Source of the DNA: Sphingomonadales bacterium
GTDB taxonomy: Bacteria; Bacteroidota; Bacteroidia; Chitinophagales; Chitinophagaceae
Assembly (NCBI GenBank): GCA_016872155.1
Contig: VHBB01000002.1
Span: 62,001-126,000 of the forward strand
Length of the DNA stretch: 64,000 bases
Direction: 5' to 3'
The notes under the pieces were generated by a model. The model searched no databases. It was not told the DNA's origin and worked only from the letters and a program-made list of their open reading frames with translations. A program made the translations under genes and the position numbers. Every line of letters starts with the position of its first letter. Positions within the stretch are counted from its first letter, which is position 1. Shown here in pieces: positions 25,339 to 33,261 of this stretch.

Positions 25339-25521
25339 ATGAAGAAGTTTTTTGCAATTGCCTTCATCGCTGCTACCCTGGTAGCTTGTAACGGTGGTGG
25401 CGAAGCTACTCCTGCTGCTGACACAACTGCCGTTGCTGTTGACACTGCTGCTGCTGCTACTGTTGATACAGCTGCTGCTGCCGCTGACACTACAGCTCCT
25501 GCTGCTGAAGCTGCTAAGTAA
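25339..25521 (+). CDS. small Ala/Thr/Asp-repeat lipoprotein
   Basis: A 60-residue protein: a lipoprotein signal ending in LVACN (Cys17), a Gly-rich spacer, then a low-complexity tail of Ala runs broken by VDT and ADTT units. Codon use is strongly biased to GCT for Ala, unlike neighbouring genes, which together with a strong terminator suggests high expression. It may be a small structural envelope lipoprotein; no family is recognised. It is divergent from the ECF sigma factor and may share its control region. Confidence 0.8.
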   Translation: MKKFFAIAFIAATLVACNGGGEATPAADTTAVAVDTAAAATVDTAAAAADTTAPAAEAAK

Positions 25522-25546
25522 TCAATTGCGCAAGTAATTGCCGAAG

Positions 25547-25575
25547 GCCGTTCCCCCGGGAACGGCTTTCTTTTT
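25547..25575 (+). terminator. strong intrinsic terminator after the small lipoprotein gene
   Basis: GCCGTTCCC (25547-25555) pairs with GGGAACGGC (25558-25566), followed by TTTCTTTTT. It lies 26 bp after the stop codon. Confidence 0.9.
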
Positions 25576-25602
25576 ATCCCTCATTTACATATACACCATT
25601 TC

Positions 25603-27261
25603 GTGAATACATTTCAATCCCTTGGCCTTCGCACCGACCTGCTCGAGGCCGTTCAGTCGCTCGGTTTTACCGAGCCCACGCCTATACAGCAAAAAGCCAT
25701 CCCCGTTTTGCTACAGGGCACCCGTGACTTTATCGGGCTGGCCCAAACCGGCACCGGCAAGACCGCTGCTTTCGGACTTCCGCTATTGCAGTTGGTGCGC
25801 CGTGAGGACCGCTATCCCCAGGCCCTGATTATTTGCCCGACACGCGAACTCTGTTTGCAGATAACGGGCGACCTCGAGAAATTTCAAGGCAGAAAAGACG
25901 CACTGGGTGTAACGGCCGTCTATGGCGGGGCTTCGATCGTAATGCAGATCAAAGAACTGAAAAGAGGCACTCATGTGGTAGTGGCCACGCCCGGCCGATT
26001 GATCGATCTAATCGAGCGTAAGGCCATTCGCCTAGAAGAAATTCAGTATGTGGTGCTCGATGAGGCCGACGAGATGCTCAACATGGGATTCAAAGAAGAC
26101 ATTGAGTTTATCTTAAAAAATACACCCAAGCGAGAAAGTACTTGGCTCTTTAGTGCCACCATGCCTGCCGAGATCAGGCAAGTGAGCAAGCGTTATATGG
26201 AGCAACCCTTCGAGGTGACCATCGGTAAGGTCAATGCCGGTAATGCCAGTATCGACCATCAGTATTATCTTACCCAACATCATAGTCGCTACGAGGTTTT
26301 AAAAAGGATCATTGACTTTAACCCCGGCATCTATGGGATCATCTTTGCCAGAACCAAGGCCGATGCGCAGACCATTGCCGAAAAATTGATCCGCGAGGGC
26401 TACGATATCGATTCCATTCACGGAGATCTGTCGCAACCCCAGCGAGATAAGGTGATGGGGTTATTTAGAGACAAGAGCATTCGATTGCTGGTCGCTACCG
26501 ATGTGGCGGCCCGCGGCATCGATGTGCAAGGCATTACGCACGTCATTAACTACGAATTACCCGACGATACCGAAGTGTATACCCATCGCAGCGGTCGCAC
26601 CGGAAGGGCCGGACGCAGCGGACTTTGCGTATCGATCGTAACCCCCAAAGAACAATATCGTCTTCGTCAAGTAGAGAAACTCATCAACAACCGATTTCAT
26701 AAAATGGACATTCCTACCGGCAAGGATGTCTGCCGAAAGCAGTTCTTTCACTTTATAGATCGTATGCTCGAAGCAGATATTAGCCATGGGGAATACGAGG
26801 CCTACCTGCCTTCCCTGCGCGAGAAATTTGCCGCAGTGGAGAAAGAAGAGATCTTGCAGCGGGTGGCCGCGTTGGAGTTCGATCGGTTTTTAAAGTATTA
26901 CGAAAATGCCGCCGACCTGAATGTACGCGATACAGGACGCAAAGAAAAAGCAGTCCGCGGTGCAGAGCGAGAAGTTCGAGGCCGCCAGCAAGGCAATGCT
27001 GGAGGTTCTTATCAGCGACTTTTTGTGAACCTGGGCACCAAGGATGGATTTTACAAGGCCAGTTTCTTACAGTTTATTTTAGACATGAGCGATCTTAGTA
27101 AAGATGTGCTTGGTAAGATCGATATGCGAGAAATGAATAGTTGGGTAGAGGTCGACCCTCGGGCCGCCAAGCAGATGATCCAGTCGCTCGACGGAAAGAA
27201 TTTTAGAGGCCGCCGCATTCGCATGAACGATGCTGAGTCTGGTGGAGGTCGTCGCAAATAA
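25603..27261 (+). CDS. DEAD-box RNA helicase with C-terminal DbpA-type RNA-binding domain
   Basis: A 552-residue ATP-dependent RNA helicase with a GTG start. Helicase motifs in order: Q-motif (GFTEPTPIQQKAIP), AQTGTGKT, PTRELC, TPGRLID, VLDEADEMLNMGF, SATMP, then ARGIDVQ and HRSGRTGRAGRSG. A charged linker (about 445-470) is followed by a DbpA RNA-binding domain (about 472-545, YQRLFVNLGTKDGFYKASF), which in DbpA and CsdA/DeaD relatives directs the enzyme to rRNA during ribosome assembly or cold stress. Which of those roles applies is not visible. Confidence 0.95.
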   Translation: MNTFQSLGLRTDLLEAVQSLGFTEPTPIQQKAIPVLLQGTRDFIGLAQTGTGKTAAFGLPLLQLVRREDRYPQALIICPTRELCLQITGDLEKFQGRKDALGVTAVYGGASIVMQIKELKRGTHVVVATPGRLIDLIERKAIRLEEIQYVVLDEADEMLNMGFKEDIEFILKNTPKRESTWLFSATMPAEIRQVSKRYMEQPFEVTIGKVNAGNASIDHQYYLTQHHSRYEVLKRIIDFNPGIYGIIFARTKADAQTIAEKLIREGYDIDSIHGDLSQPQRDKVMGLFRDKSIRLLVATDVAARGIDVQGITHVINYELPDDTEVYTHRSGRTGRAGRSGLCVSIVTPKEQYRLRQVEKLINNRFHKMDIPTGKDVCRKQFFHFIDRMLEADISHGEYEAYLPSLREKFAAVEKEEILQRVAALEFDRFLKYYENAADLNVRDTGRKEKAVRGAEREVRGRQQGNAGGSYQRLFVNLGTKDGFYKASFLQFILDMSDLSKDVLGKIDMREMNSWVEVDPRAAKQMIQSLDGKNFRGRRIRMNDAESGGGRRK

Positions 27262-27264
27262 TAA

Positions 27265-27272
27265 TATCTTTA
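27265..27272 (+). promoter_or_regulatory. shikimate operon -7 box, near-consensus TATCTTTA
   Basis: TATCTTTA differs from TAnnTTTG only in the last base and is separated from the ATG at 27277 by 4 bases, the same geometry as several exact boxes in the window. Confidence 0.4.
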
Positions 27273-27276
27273 CGGC

Positions 27277-28383
27277 ATGTGCGCTCTGCAAGTCAATGCT
27301 CTTGCTTCGCTCGACACGCTTTGGTCGAAGCGACCACTGATTATTAGTGGCCCTTGCAGTGCCGAGACCCGCACGCAGGTTACAGAGACTGCCCTTCGTT
27401 TAAAGGCCACCGGAAAGGTCGATATGCTTAGGGCCGGTATTTGGAAACCCCGTACCAAACCGGGTCTCTTTGAGGGAGTAGGAAGAAAAGGTCTTCCGTG
27501 GTTACAAGAAGCTCGAGAACTGACCGGTCTACCGATAATGGTAGAAGTGGCAACGGCCCGCCAAGTTGAAGAGGCACTGGCGCATCAGATCGATGTACTT
27601 TGGATCGGCGCACGCACCACCGTCAATCCCTTTAGTGTGCAAGAGGTGGCCGATGCGCTTGCAGGCGTATCCATTCCTGTTTTTATTAAAAATCCCATCA
27701 ACCCCGATCTCGAACTATGGGCGGGTGCCGTGGAGCGCATTGAACGTAGCGGCATAAAAAATATTGGGCTTATTCACCGGGGTTTTAGCACGTTTTCCCA
27801 GACCCCTTATCGTAATGCCCCCCTGTGGCATTTAGCCATTGAAATGAAATTGCGTTTTCCAAAGCTGGTATTTATAAATGACCCCTCTCATATCTGTGGC
27901 CGTCGTGACCTGCTGGGCGAAGTGATGCAACGGGCAATCGATCTGGATGTCGATGGGTTGATGATAGAAAGTCATATTCAACCCGAGCAGGCCTGGAGTG
28001 ATGCGGCCCAGCAAGTAACCCCCGAGGTGCTAGCTACGTTGCTTAGTGAGTTAGTATGGCGAAGCGAAGACAGTTCCTCTGATGCGTATCATAGTGCACT
28101 CGATCAGCTGAGACAACAGATCAACCAACTCGATGAAGAGGTTTTGCAGTTGCTGGCCAGACGAATGCAAGTGGCAGAGCAGATCGCAACGTACAAGCAA
28201 GAGAATAACATTACTATTTTGCAGGCCGGGCGCTGGCAAGAGATTATGGAGCGTACCTTACGGAGGGCCGGTGAATTGCAACTAAGTCGAACCTTTATTA
28301 CACAGTATCTCGATGCGCTCCATATGGAAAGTATAAGTCACCAACAACAGATATTGGACAAGAACAAACCGACTGCGGGTTAA
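27277..28383 (+). CDS. bifunctional DAHP synthase / chorismate mutase
   Basis: A 368-residue fusion catalysing the first shikimate step (erythrose-4-phosphate plus PEP to DAHP) and chorismate to prephenate. Residues 1-265 are a KdsA-like DAHP synthase with ISGPCSAE (metal Cys), AGIWKPRTKP and DPSHICGRRDLL (metal His). Residues 275-360 are an AroQ-type chorismate mutase helix bundle (LDQLRQQINQLDEEVLQLLARRM). Fusing the mutase lets it act as an allosteric control domain in relatives. First gene of the operon continuing with aroB, aroA and aroC. Confidence 0.95.
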   Translation: MCALQVNALASLDTLWSKRPLIISGPCSAETRTQVTETALRLKATGKVDMLRAGIWKPRTKPGLFEGVGRKGLPWLQEARELTGLPIMVEVATARQVEEALAHQIDVLWIGARTTVNPFSVQEVADALAGVSIPVFIKNPINPDLELWAGAVERIERSGIKNIGLIHRGFSTFSQTPYRNAPLWHLAIEMKLRFPKLVFINDPSHICGRRDLLGEVMQRAIDLDVDGLMIESHIQPEQAWSDAAQQVTPEVLATLLSELVWRSEDSSSDAYHSALDQLRQQINQLDEEVLQLLARRMQVAEQIATYKQENNITILQAGRWQEIMERTLRRAGELQLSRTFITQYLDALHMESISHQQQILDKNKPTAG

Positions 28384-28392
28384 TTATTGGCT

Positions 28393-29415
28393 ATGAAAAA
28401 AGTTCGTTTTACCATTGGGTCTGCTCATACCGATTGCTTTTTTGACGCCCGCTTTTCTCAGTTAAGCCAACTGACCATTCCTGCTAACACGATTCTCGTT
28501 ACCGATCAGCAGGTGTACAGACATCACCGTCAATTATTTTCTGCCTGGAATACCATTGTGTTGCGAGCCGGAGAGTCGTACAAAGTGCAGGCCACTGTCG
28601 ATGCCCTCGTTGCGCAGTTGGTCTCTCTAAAGGCCGATCGCTCCACTACATTGGTAGGAGTAGGAGGAGGGGTAGTGACCGACCTGGTGGGCTATACGGC
28701 CACGATCTATATGCGGGGAATTCGTTTTGGCTTTGTACCCACGACCGTACTGGCCATGGTCGATGCATCGGTCGGCGGCAAGAACGGGGTGGATGTTGGC
28801 AATTATAAAAATCTAATCGGTACCATTCGACAACCCGCTTTTTTACTCTATGATACTTCGCTGTTGTCGACGCTACCGCAGGCAGAATGGCAAAATGGCT
28901 TTGCAGAGATCATTAAGCATGCGTCAATACTGGACGCGTCGCTCTTTGCTGCCCTCGAAAAGAGATCGCTGCAATACTTCCGGCAACATGCGAAAGCGCT
29001 CTCTGCTCTGTTGATAAAAAACGTTCGTCTTAAGATGCGCGTGGTGCAAGCCGATGAACAAGAGAGTGGCAACCGAAAGTGGCTCAATTTTGGTCATACG
29101 CTGGGCCATGCACTGGAAATGCAATACCAATTATCGCACGGGCAGGCCATCTCGCTGGGGATGGTCATAGCGGCTGAACTCTCTACACATTATCTGAAGT
29201 TTACCGGCGTTGCTCGTCTCGAGGCACTGCTGCTTCGTTACGGGTTACCCACCAGGGCCAGGTTCGATTTAAAAAAACTGATTCGCATCGTGGGGATGGA
29301 TAAAAAGAAAAAAGCGGATCTCATTAGTTATGTGCTGTTAAAGAAGATCGGACAGGTGGCCGTTAAGCCCCTGCGTATTGATTCGCTCGAAAAAATGATA
29401 GCCCGTCTAACGTGA
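28393..29415 (+). CDS. aroB: 3-dehydroquinate synthase
   Basis: Second shikimate enzyme, converting DAHP to 3-dehydroquinate with NAD and Zn2+. 340 residues: the NAD-binding VGVGGGVVTDLVGYTATIYMRGI, then VPTTVLAMVDASVGGKNGVD, and Zn ligands in FAEIIKHA and NFGHTLGHALEM. The ATG at 28393 lies 9 bp after the upstream stop; an earlier TTG was rejected. Its stop overlaps the aroA GTG start (GTGA). Confidence 0.97.
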   Translation: MKKVRFTIGSAHTDCFFDARFSQLSQLTIPANTILVTDQQVYRHHRQLFSAWNTIVLRAGESYKVQATVDALVAQLVSLKADRSTTLVGVGGGVVTDLVGYTATIYMRGIRFGFVPTTVLAMVDASVGGKNGVDVGNYKNLIGTIRQPAFLLYDTSLLSTLPQAEWQNGFAEIIKHASILDASLFAALEKRSLQYFRQHAKALSALLIKNVRLKMRVVQADEQESGNRKWLNFGHTLGHALEMQYQLSHGQAISLGMVIAAELSTHYLKFTGVARLEALLLRYGLPTRARFDLKKLIRIVGMDKKKKADLISYVLLKKIGQVAVKPLRIDSLEKMIARLT

Positions 29416-30722
29416 AGGTGATCTTACAACCCTCTCCACTCAGGGGTGCCATTCGAGTACCTGCTTCTAAAAGCGTTATGCAGCGTGCTTGTGCAGCGGC
29501 ACTGATCAGGCAGGGTTGCACCCGGTTGGTTAATCCTGGCCAGGCAGCCGACGACCATGCCGCACTATCCGTTATTCAAGCGTTGGGAGCAACCGTTCAG
29601 CAACAAGGTAACGAAGTAATGATCTGCAGTAATGGCTTGCATGCGGTAGGCCCGGTTAAGGTCGATTGCGGAGAATCGGGGCTGAGCATTCGAATGTTTA
29701 CTCCTCTGGTCGCTTGCCTTTCGCATCCGGTTACGCTTACCGGTTCTGGTAGTTTGGTCAATCGCCCGATGCATTTTTTTGAGGAGGTGCTTCCTTCGTT
29801 GGGAGTAGCGGTCTGTACCACCGATGGAAAGCTACCCATTGGCATTCAGGGCCCGTTGCGACCGACTACCATTAGGGTAGACGGTAGGTTGAGTTCACAA
29901 TTTTTGACCGGTCTGTTATTTGCCTATGCGGCCGCCGATGCCCGTTATGTAACTATTTACGTAGAGGGATTGGTCAGTAAACCCTATATCGATCTGACGC
30001 TTTCGGTATTGCGCTCTTTTGGATGTCCTTGTCCGGAGAATAGAGACTATAGAGCATTTTATTTTACCTCTACGCCCGCGCCGCTGCCGATCGATCGTAG
30101 TTCATCTGCAAGTACGCCATTTACCTATACGATCGAGTCCGATTGGAGTAGTGCTTCTTTTTTATTGGTGGCAGGTGCCTTGGCCGGTTCGCTACAATTG
30201 CAAGGACTCGATCTGCAATCGGTGCAATCAGACCGCGCCATCCTGCAAGCGCTCGATGCTGCCGGTGTACAATACGCGATCGATGCAAAAGGAATTAGCG
30301 TTCACCGTTCGGAGATAAAGCCTTTTGCTTTTGATGCTACGGATTGCCCTGATCTGTTTCCACCGCTGGTAGCGTTGGCGGCCTTTGCCGAGGGCGATTC
30401 TGTACTGAAGGGCGCCCATCGTCTGGCACACAAAGAAAGTGACCGGGCTACCACCCTGCAACAAGAGTTTGCCAAGATGAGCGTACCCATTCAAATCGAA
30501 AACGATGCGTTGATCGTAAAAGGAAGGGGCCTTGTGCAAGGAGCCAGCGTTTCTTCTTGTAACGATCATCGCATAGCGATGGCCTTGGGAGTGGCGGCGC
30601 TTCGCGCATCGGGGCCAACGGTCATTACCGGGGCAGCGGCCGTAAAAAAATCATATCCTACTTTCTTTACCGATCTGTCGATGTTGGGGGCCTCCGTATC
30701 TTTACCTGACTTTAATGAATAG
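29412..30722 (+). CDS. aroA: 3-phosphoshikimate 1-carboxyvinyltransferase (EPSP synthase)
   Basis: Joins PEP to shikimate-3-phosphate. 436 residues with the N-terminal PASKSVMQRA phosphate-binding motif, GESGLSIRMFTPLVA, GRLSSQFLTGLL, and the C-terminal HKESDRATTL and DHRIAMALGVAAL. The GTG start overlaps the aroB stop by 4 bases, indicating translational coupling. The gap to aroC is 3 bp. The enzyme class (glyphosate sensitive or tolerant) was not assessed. Confidence 0.97.
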   Translation: MKVILQPSPLRGAIRVPASKSVMQRACAAALIRQGCTRLVNPGQAADDHAALSVIQALGATVQQQGNEVMICSNGLHAVGPVKVDCGESGLSIRMFTPLVACLSHPVTLTGSGSLVNRPMHFFEEVLPSLGVAVCTTDGKLPIGIQGPLRPTTIRVDGRLSSQFLTGLLFAYAAADARYVTIYVEGLVSKPYIDLTLSVLRSFGCPCPENRDYRAFYFTSTPAPLPIDRSSSASTPFTYTIESDWSSASFLLVAGALAGSLQLQGLDLQSVQSDRAILQALDAAGVQYAIDAKGISVHRSEIKPFAFDATDCPDLFPPLVALAAFAEGDSVLKGAHRLAHKESDRATTLQQEFAKMSVPIQIENDALIVKGRGLVQGASVSSCNDHRIAMALGVAALRASGPTVITGAAAVKKSYPTFFTDLSMLGASVSLPDFNE

Positions 30723-30725
30723 TAA

Positions 30726-31721
30726 TTGAATTCGTTCGGACAACTTTTTAGAGTAAACATCTTTGGTGAATCGCATGGCGAATCGGTGGGCATTCTCATA
30801 GATGGATGCCCGGCCGGACTTTCGTTGGGTCCCGAAGATCTGCTGGCCGATATTGAACGCAGAAAAGGTGGACAACAACCAGGTACCACGCCTCGCATCG
30901 AAGAGGATCTTCCGAATTTTAAAAGTGGGTTGTTTCAGGGAAAGACCACCGGAGCCCCTTTGCTTATTTGCTTCGATAATAAAAACACACGAAGCAGTGA
31001 TTACGAAAAACAGCGAAGCATACCCCGCCCGGGGCATGCCGATTTTGTGGCTGCCAAAAAGTTCGGAGGCTTCGAAGACTATCGAGGCAGTGGTCATTTT
31101 AGTGGAAGGCTCACGTTGCCCCTGGTGGCAGCGGGTGCCATAGCCAAAAAATTATTGGGGTCCGTACAGATCGCAGCCACACTGACCGAGGTGGGCGGTT
31201 ACGCCGACATAGAAAAAGGAATTGCGTATGCGATCGCACAAAAAGATAGCGTGGGCGGTATTGTAGAATGCAGGGTTAGTGGCCTTGCGGTCGGGTTGGG
31301 CGAGCCGTTCTTCGATGCGACCGAGTCGTTGCTGGCCCATGCTGTTTTTGCCGTGCCCGCCATTCGGGGTATTGAATTTGGAACCGGTTTTGCCGCAGCC
31401 CGTCTGTTGGGCAGTCAGCATAATGATGCGATCGAAGATGCCAAGGGAACCACGCGCACCAATCATGCGGGGGGTATTGTAGGAGGACTAACCAATGGAA
31501 ACGAACTGGTCTTTCGAGTGGCCGTTAAACCCACCTCATCGACCCCGCAAGAGCAACGCAGTCTCAATACTAGTAGTGGACAACAAGAAGAATTTATAAT
31601 CAAGGGTCGTCATGACCTTTGTATCGCCCTTCGGGTGCCGGTAGTTATCGAAGCTGTAACAGCTTTGGTGCTAGCCGATCTACTGCTGCGCGAGCAACAT
31701 ATCAAGAGGGTACTTTTCTAA
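30726..31721 (+). CDS. aroC: chorismate synthase
   Basis: Last shikimate step, using reduced FMN. 331 residues, at the short end for the family. Motifs: FGESHGESVGILIDGCPAG at the N-terminus, RPGHADF and YRGSGHFSGR in the middle, and the FMN-site residues SQHNDAIED and GGIVGGLTNG. The start is TTG at 30726; the nearby ATG is out of frame and soon stopped. aroE, aroK and aroQ for the intermediate steps are absent from this operon and must be elsewhere. Confidence 0.95.
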   Translation: MNSFGQLFRVNIFGESHGESVGILIDGCPAGLSLGPEDLLADIERRKGGQQPGTTPRIEEDLPNFKSGLFQGKTTGAPLLICFDNKNTRSSDYEKQRSIPRPGHADFVAAKKFGGFEDYRGSGHFSGRLTLPLVAAGAIAKKLLGSVQIAATLTEVGGYADIEKGIAYAIAQKDSVGGIVECRVSGLAVGLGEPFFDATESLLAHAVFAVPAIRGIEFGTGFAAARLLGSQHNDAIEDAKGTTRTNHAGGIVGGLTNGNELVFRVAVKPTSSTPQEQRSLNTSSGQQEEFIIKGRHDLCIALRVPVVIEAVTALVLADLLLREQHIKRVLF

Positions 31722-31732
31722 CGGCCCGCTTT

Positions 31733-32470
31733 TTAGTCTAGTTTTTTAAAGGGGATATTCAGCAGCGAAAAGTTTTTTGCATTGGGCAATGAGTAGTGCC
31801 ACCATTCTGTTTCGAGCGCTACAAATCCTTCTGCGGCCATTTCGGTGCGAAGTAGTTTTCGATTTTGTAGCACGAGGTCTGGCAGGGCAGTAAATGTGTG
31901 ATGGGCCGTGTCTGAGAAGTTATCGAACGAGGTGCCCATTTCTAACTCTTTTTTTGTGCGCAGGTCAATTAGGGTCAGGTCGATGGCAATGCCTCTGTTA
32001 TGGCCACTTCCTTTGGCGGGGTTGGCCACATAGCGCTCGTCTTGTATCAGTTGCCAAAAGGCCTCGGTAACTCCAAAGGGGCGGTACGCATCGAAGATCT
32101 TTAGCCCTAATCCTTTTTTTTGTAACGAGGCAGCCACTCTAGACAAGGCCTCGGCCGCCGGTCTGCGCAAGTAGCAGCTACGGGTGTTGGCAGGGTAGAG
32201 GGCCTGTCCGGTAAAATTGTTGGGGCTGGCATACCTGATCTCATAGACCAGTCCGGTGGCCGTGCTGCTGAGCTCGACTAATTGTTGGTCAGCATCGGCA
32301 CGAACCATTTTGTGGTAGGTGCGCATCCGCTCTACGACCTCGGGTCGAGGGTACGAGGTCTGGGCTTGCACTATTTTGGCTTGCCCGATACCCCACAAGA
32401 GGCTTCCGCACAAGCAAAATATCGTTGTTTTGTGTCGATGGTTGGCCATTCTTAAAGATAAGCGGTTCAT
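31733..32470 (-). CDS. M15 family D-alanyl-D-alanine dipeptidase (VanX/DdpX-like)
   Basis: A 245-residue zinc peptidase with an N-terminal signal-like segment ending in VQAQT, so it should be periplasmic. The active-site motif is SGHNRGIAIDLTL (ligands His and Asp of SxHxxGxAxD) and the C-terminal EWWHYS supplies the catalytic Glu and third ligand His. DdpX-type enzymes cleave D-Ala-D-Ala dipeptide, recycling cell-wall peptides; no van or ddp neighbours are present, so resistance is not implied. It ends 11 bp from the converging aroC. Confidence 0.92.
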   Translation of the reverse strand: MNRLSLRMANHRHKTTIFCLCGSLLWGIGQAKIVQAQTSYPRPEVVERMRTYHKMVRADADQQLVELSSTATGLVYEIRYASPNNFTGQALYPANTRSCYLRRPAAEALSRVAASLQKKGLGLKIFDAYRPFGVTEAFWQLIQDERYVANPAKGSGHNRGIAIDLTLIDLRTKKELEMGTSFDNFSDTAHHTFTALPDLVLQNRKLLRTEMAAEGFVALETEWWHYSLPNAKNFSLLNIPFKKLD

Positions 32471-32544
32471 GGCTTTTTGAAACGCGGAAATTGGGCGCCT
32501 ATTTTGACCAAATATTTTTATTTCATCATATAGAACTTACCCGT

Positions 32545-32552
32545 TATTTTTG
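32545..32552 (+). promoter_or_regulatory. -7 box TATTTTTG of the outer-membrane protein gene
   Basis: TATTTTTG matches TAnnTTTG and lies 27 bases before the ATG at 32580. Confidence 0.5.
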
Positions 32553-32579
32553 TGGGGTATAAACCCAAACTATCTCTCT

Positions 32580-33155
32580 ATGAAGAAGTTCTTAAACCTG
32601 ATCATAGCAGGATGTCTGCTGGTGTCTGCCGCTCAGGCTCAGAATGCCCAATCCTTTGGATTTAGCTTTTTTCTGAACGATTTCGCCTCTGCTCAGCGCA
32701 TTCGCTCTACCTCTTTGAACACGGTGATCAATAACAAGACCTTTGCGCGGATGGACCAGATGAACTCCGGTTTTGCCGTTAACTACCACAAGCAAATGCG
32801 TGATCGCATGTCGGTTACCGCATCGCTGGGTGTTTCCGGTATTCGTTACCCTATGCCCGGCCGCACTATTACCAAGAATGGTAGCTTGGTCGAGTTTAGC
32901 GCTACTGTAAACGCCATGATGACCACCGACGAATACTATGTTCAGCCCTATGTTGTGTTAGGGGTGGGCATGCATAAATTCGATGTTCATTACGGTGCTT
33001 TTTTGCCTGCCGGTCTGGGTTTAAAGCTTAACATTCTGGGTGATGCCAGCGTGGTAGTTACCTCTACTTACCGTGTACCCGTTACCAACGAAACGGCCAA
33101 TTATCATTTTCAGCACTCCATTGGAATTGCTGCCCCCCTCGGAAAGAAAAAATAA
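32580..33155 (+). CDS. putative outer-membrane beta-barrel protein
   Basis: A 191-residue protein with a signal peptide cut after SAAQAQ. The rest alternates polar and hydrophobic residues in strand-length runs (VNYHKQMRDRMSVTASLGVSG, YYVQPYVVLGVGMHKFDVHYG, ASVVVTSTYRVPV), as expected for a small eight-strand barrel, but the C-terminus (IAAPLGKKK) lacks a terminal aromatic residue. No specific family recognised. The ATG at 32580 is preferred over a start ten codons upstream inside the promoter. A strong terminator follows, isolating it from fusA. Confidence 0.75.
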   Translation: MKKFLNLIIAGCLLVSAAQAQNAQSFGFSFFLNDFASAQRIRSTSLNTVINNKTFARMDQMNSGFAVNYHKQMRDRMSVTASLGVSGIRYPMPGRTITKNGSLVEFSATVNAMMTTDEYYVQPYVVLGVGMHKFDVHYGAFLPAGLGLKLNILGDASVVVTSTYRVPVTNETANYHFQHSIGIAAPLGKKK

Positions 33156-33189
33156 GCCACTGATAAGGTTTCTTACCACCTAATTCTTC

Positions 33190-33214
33190 AACCCCGCCCC
33201 GGCGGGGTTTTTTT
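33190..33214 (+). terminator. intrinsic terminator upstream of fusA
   Basis: AACCCCGCC (33190-33198) pairs with GGCGGGGTT (33201-33209) followed by T-rich sequence. It ends the outer-membrane protein gene. Confidence 0.92.
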
Positions 33215-33227
33215 ATGGTTTTTCCCC

Positions 33228-33235
33228 TACCTTTG
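33228..33235 (+). promoter_or_regulatory. fusA -7 box TACCTTTG
   Basis: TACCTTTG matches TAnnTTTG and lies 26 bases before the fusA ATG, just past the terminator of the previous gene. Confidence 0.68.
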
Positions 33236-33261
33236 CGGCCTCAAAATCATATTCAACGATC

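Noticed and set aside
25400-25515. GCT-rich repeat resembling a microsatellite or CRISPR
   Set aside because: It is the coding sequence of the Ala-rich tail of the small lipoprotein, in frame and without spacer-like units.
31733-32470. VanX-like gene as vancomycin resistance
   Set aside because: No vanH, vanA or regulator is nearby; M15 dipeptidases are common in cell-wall peptide recycling.
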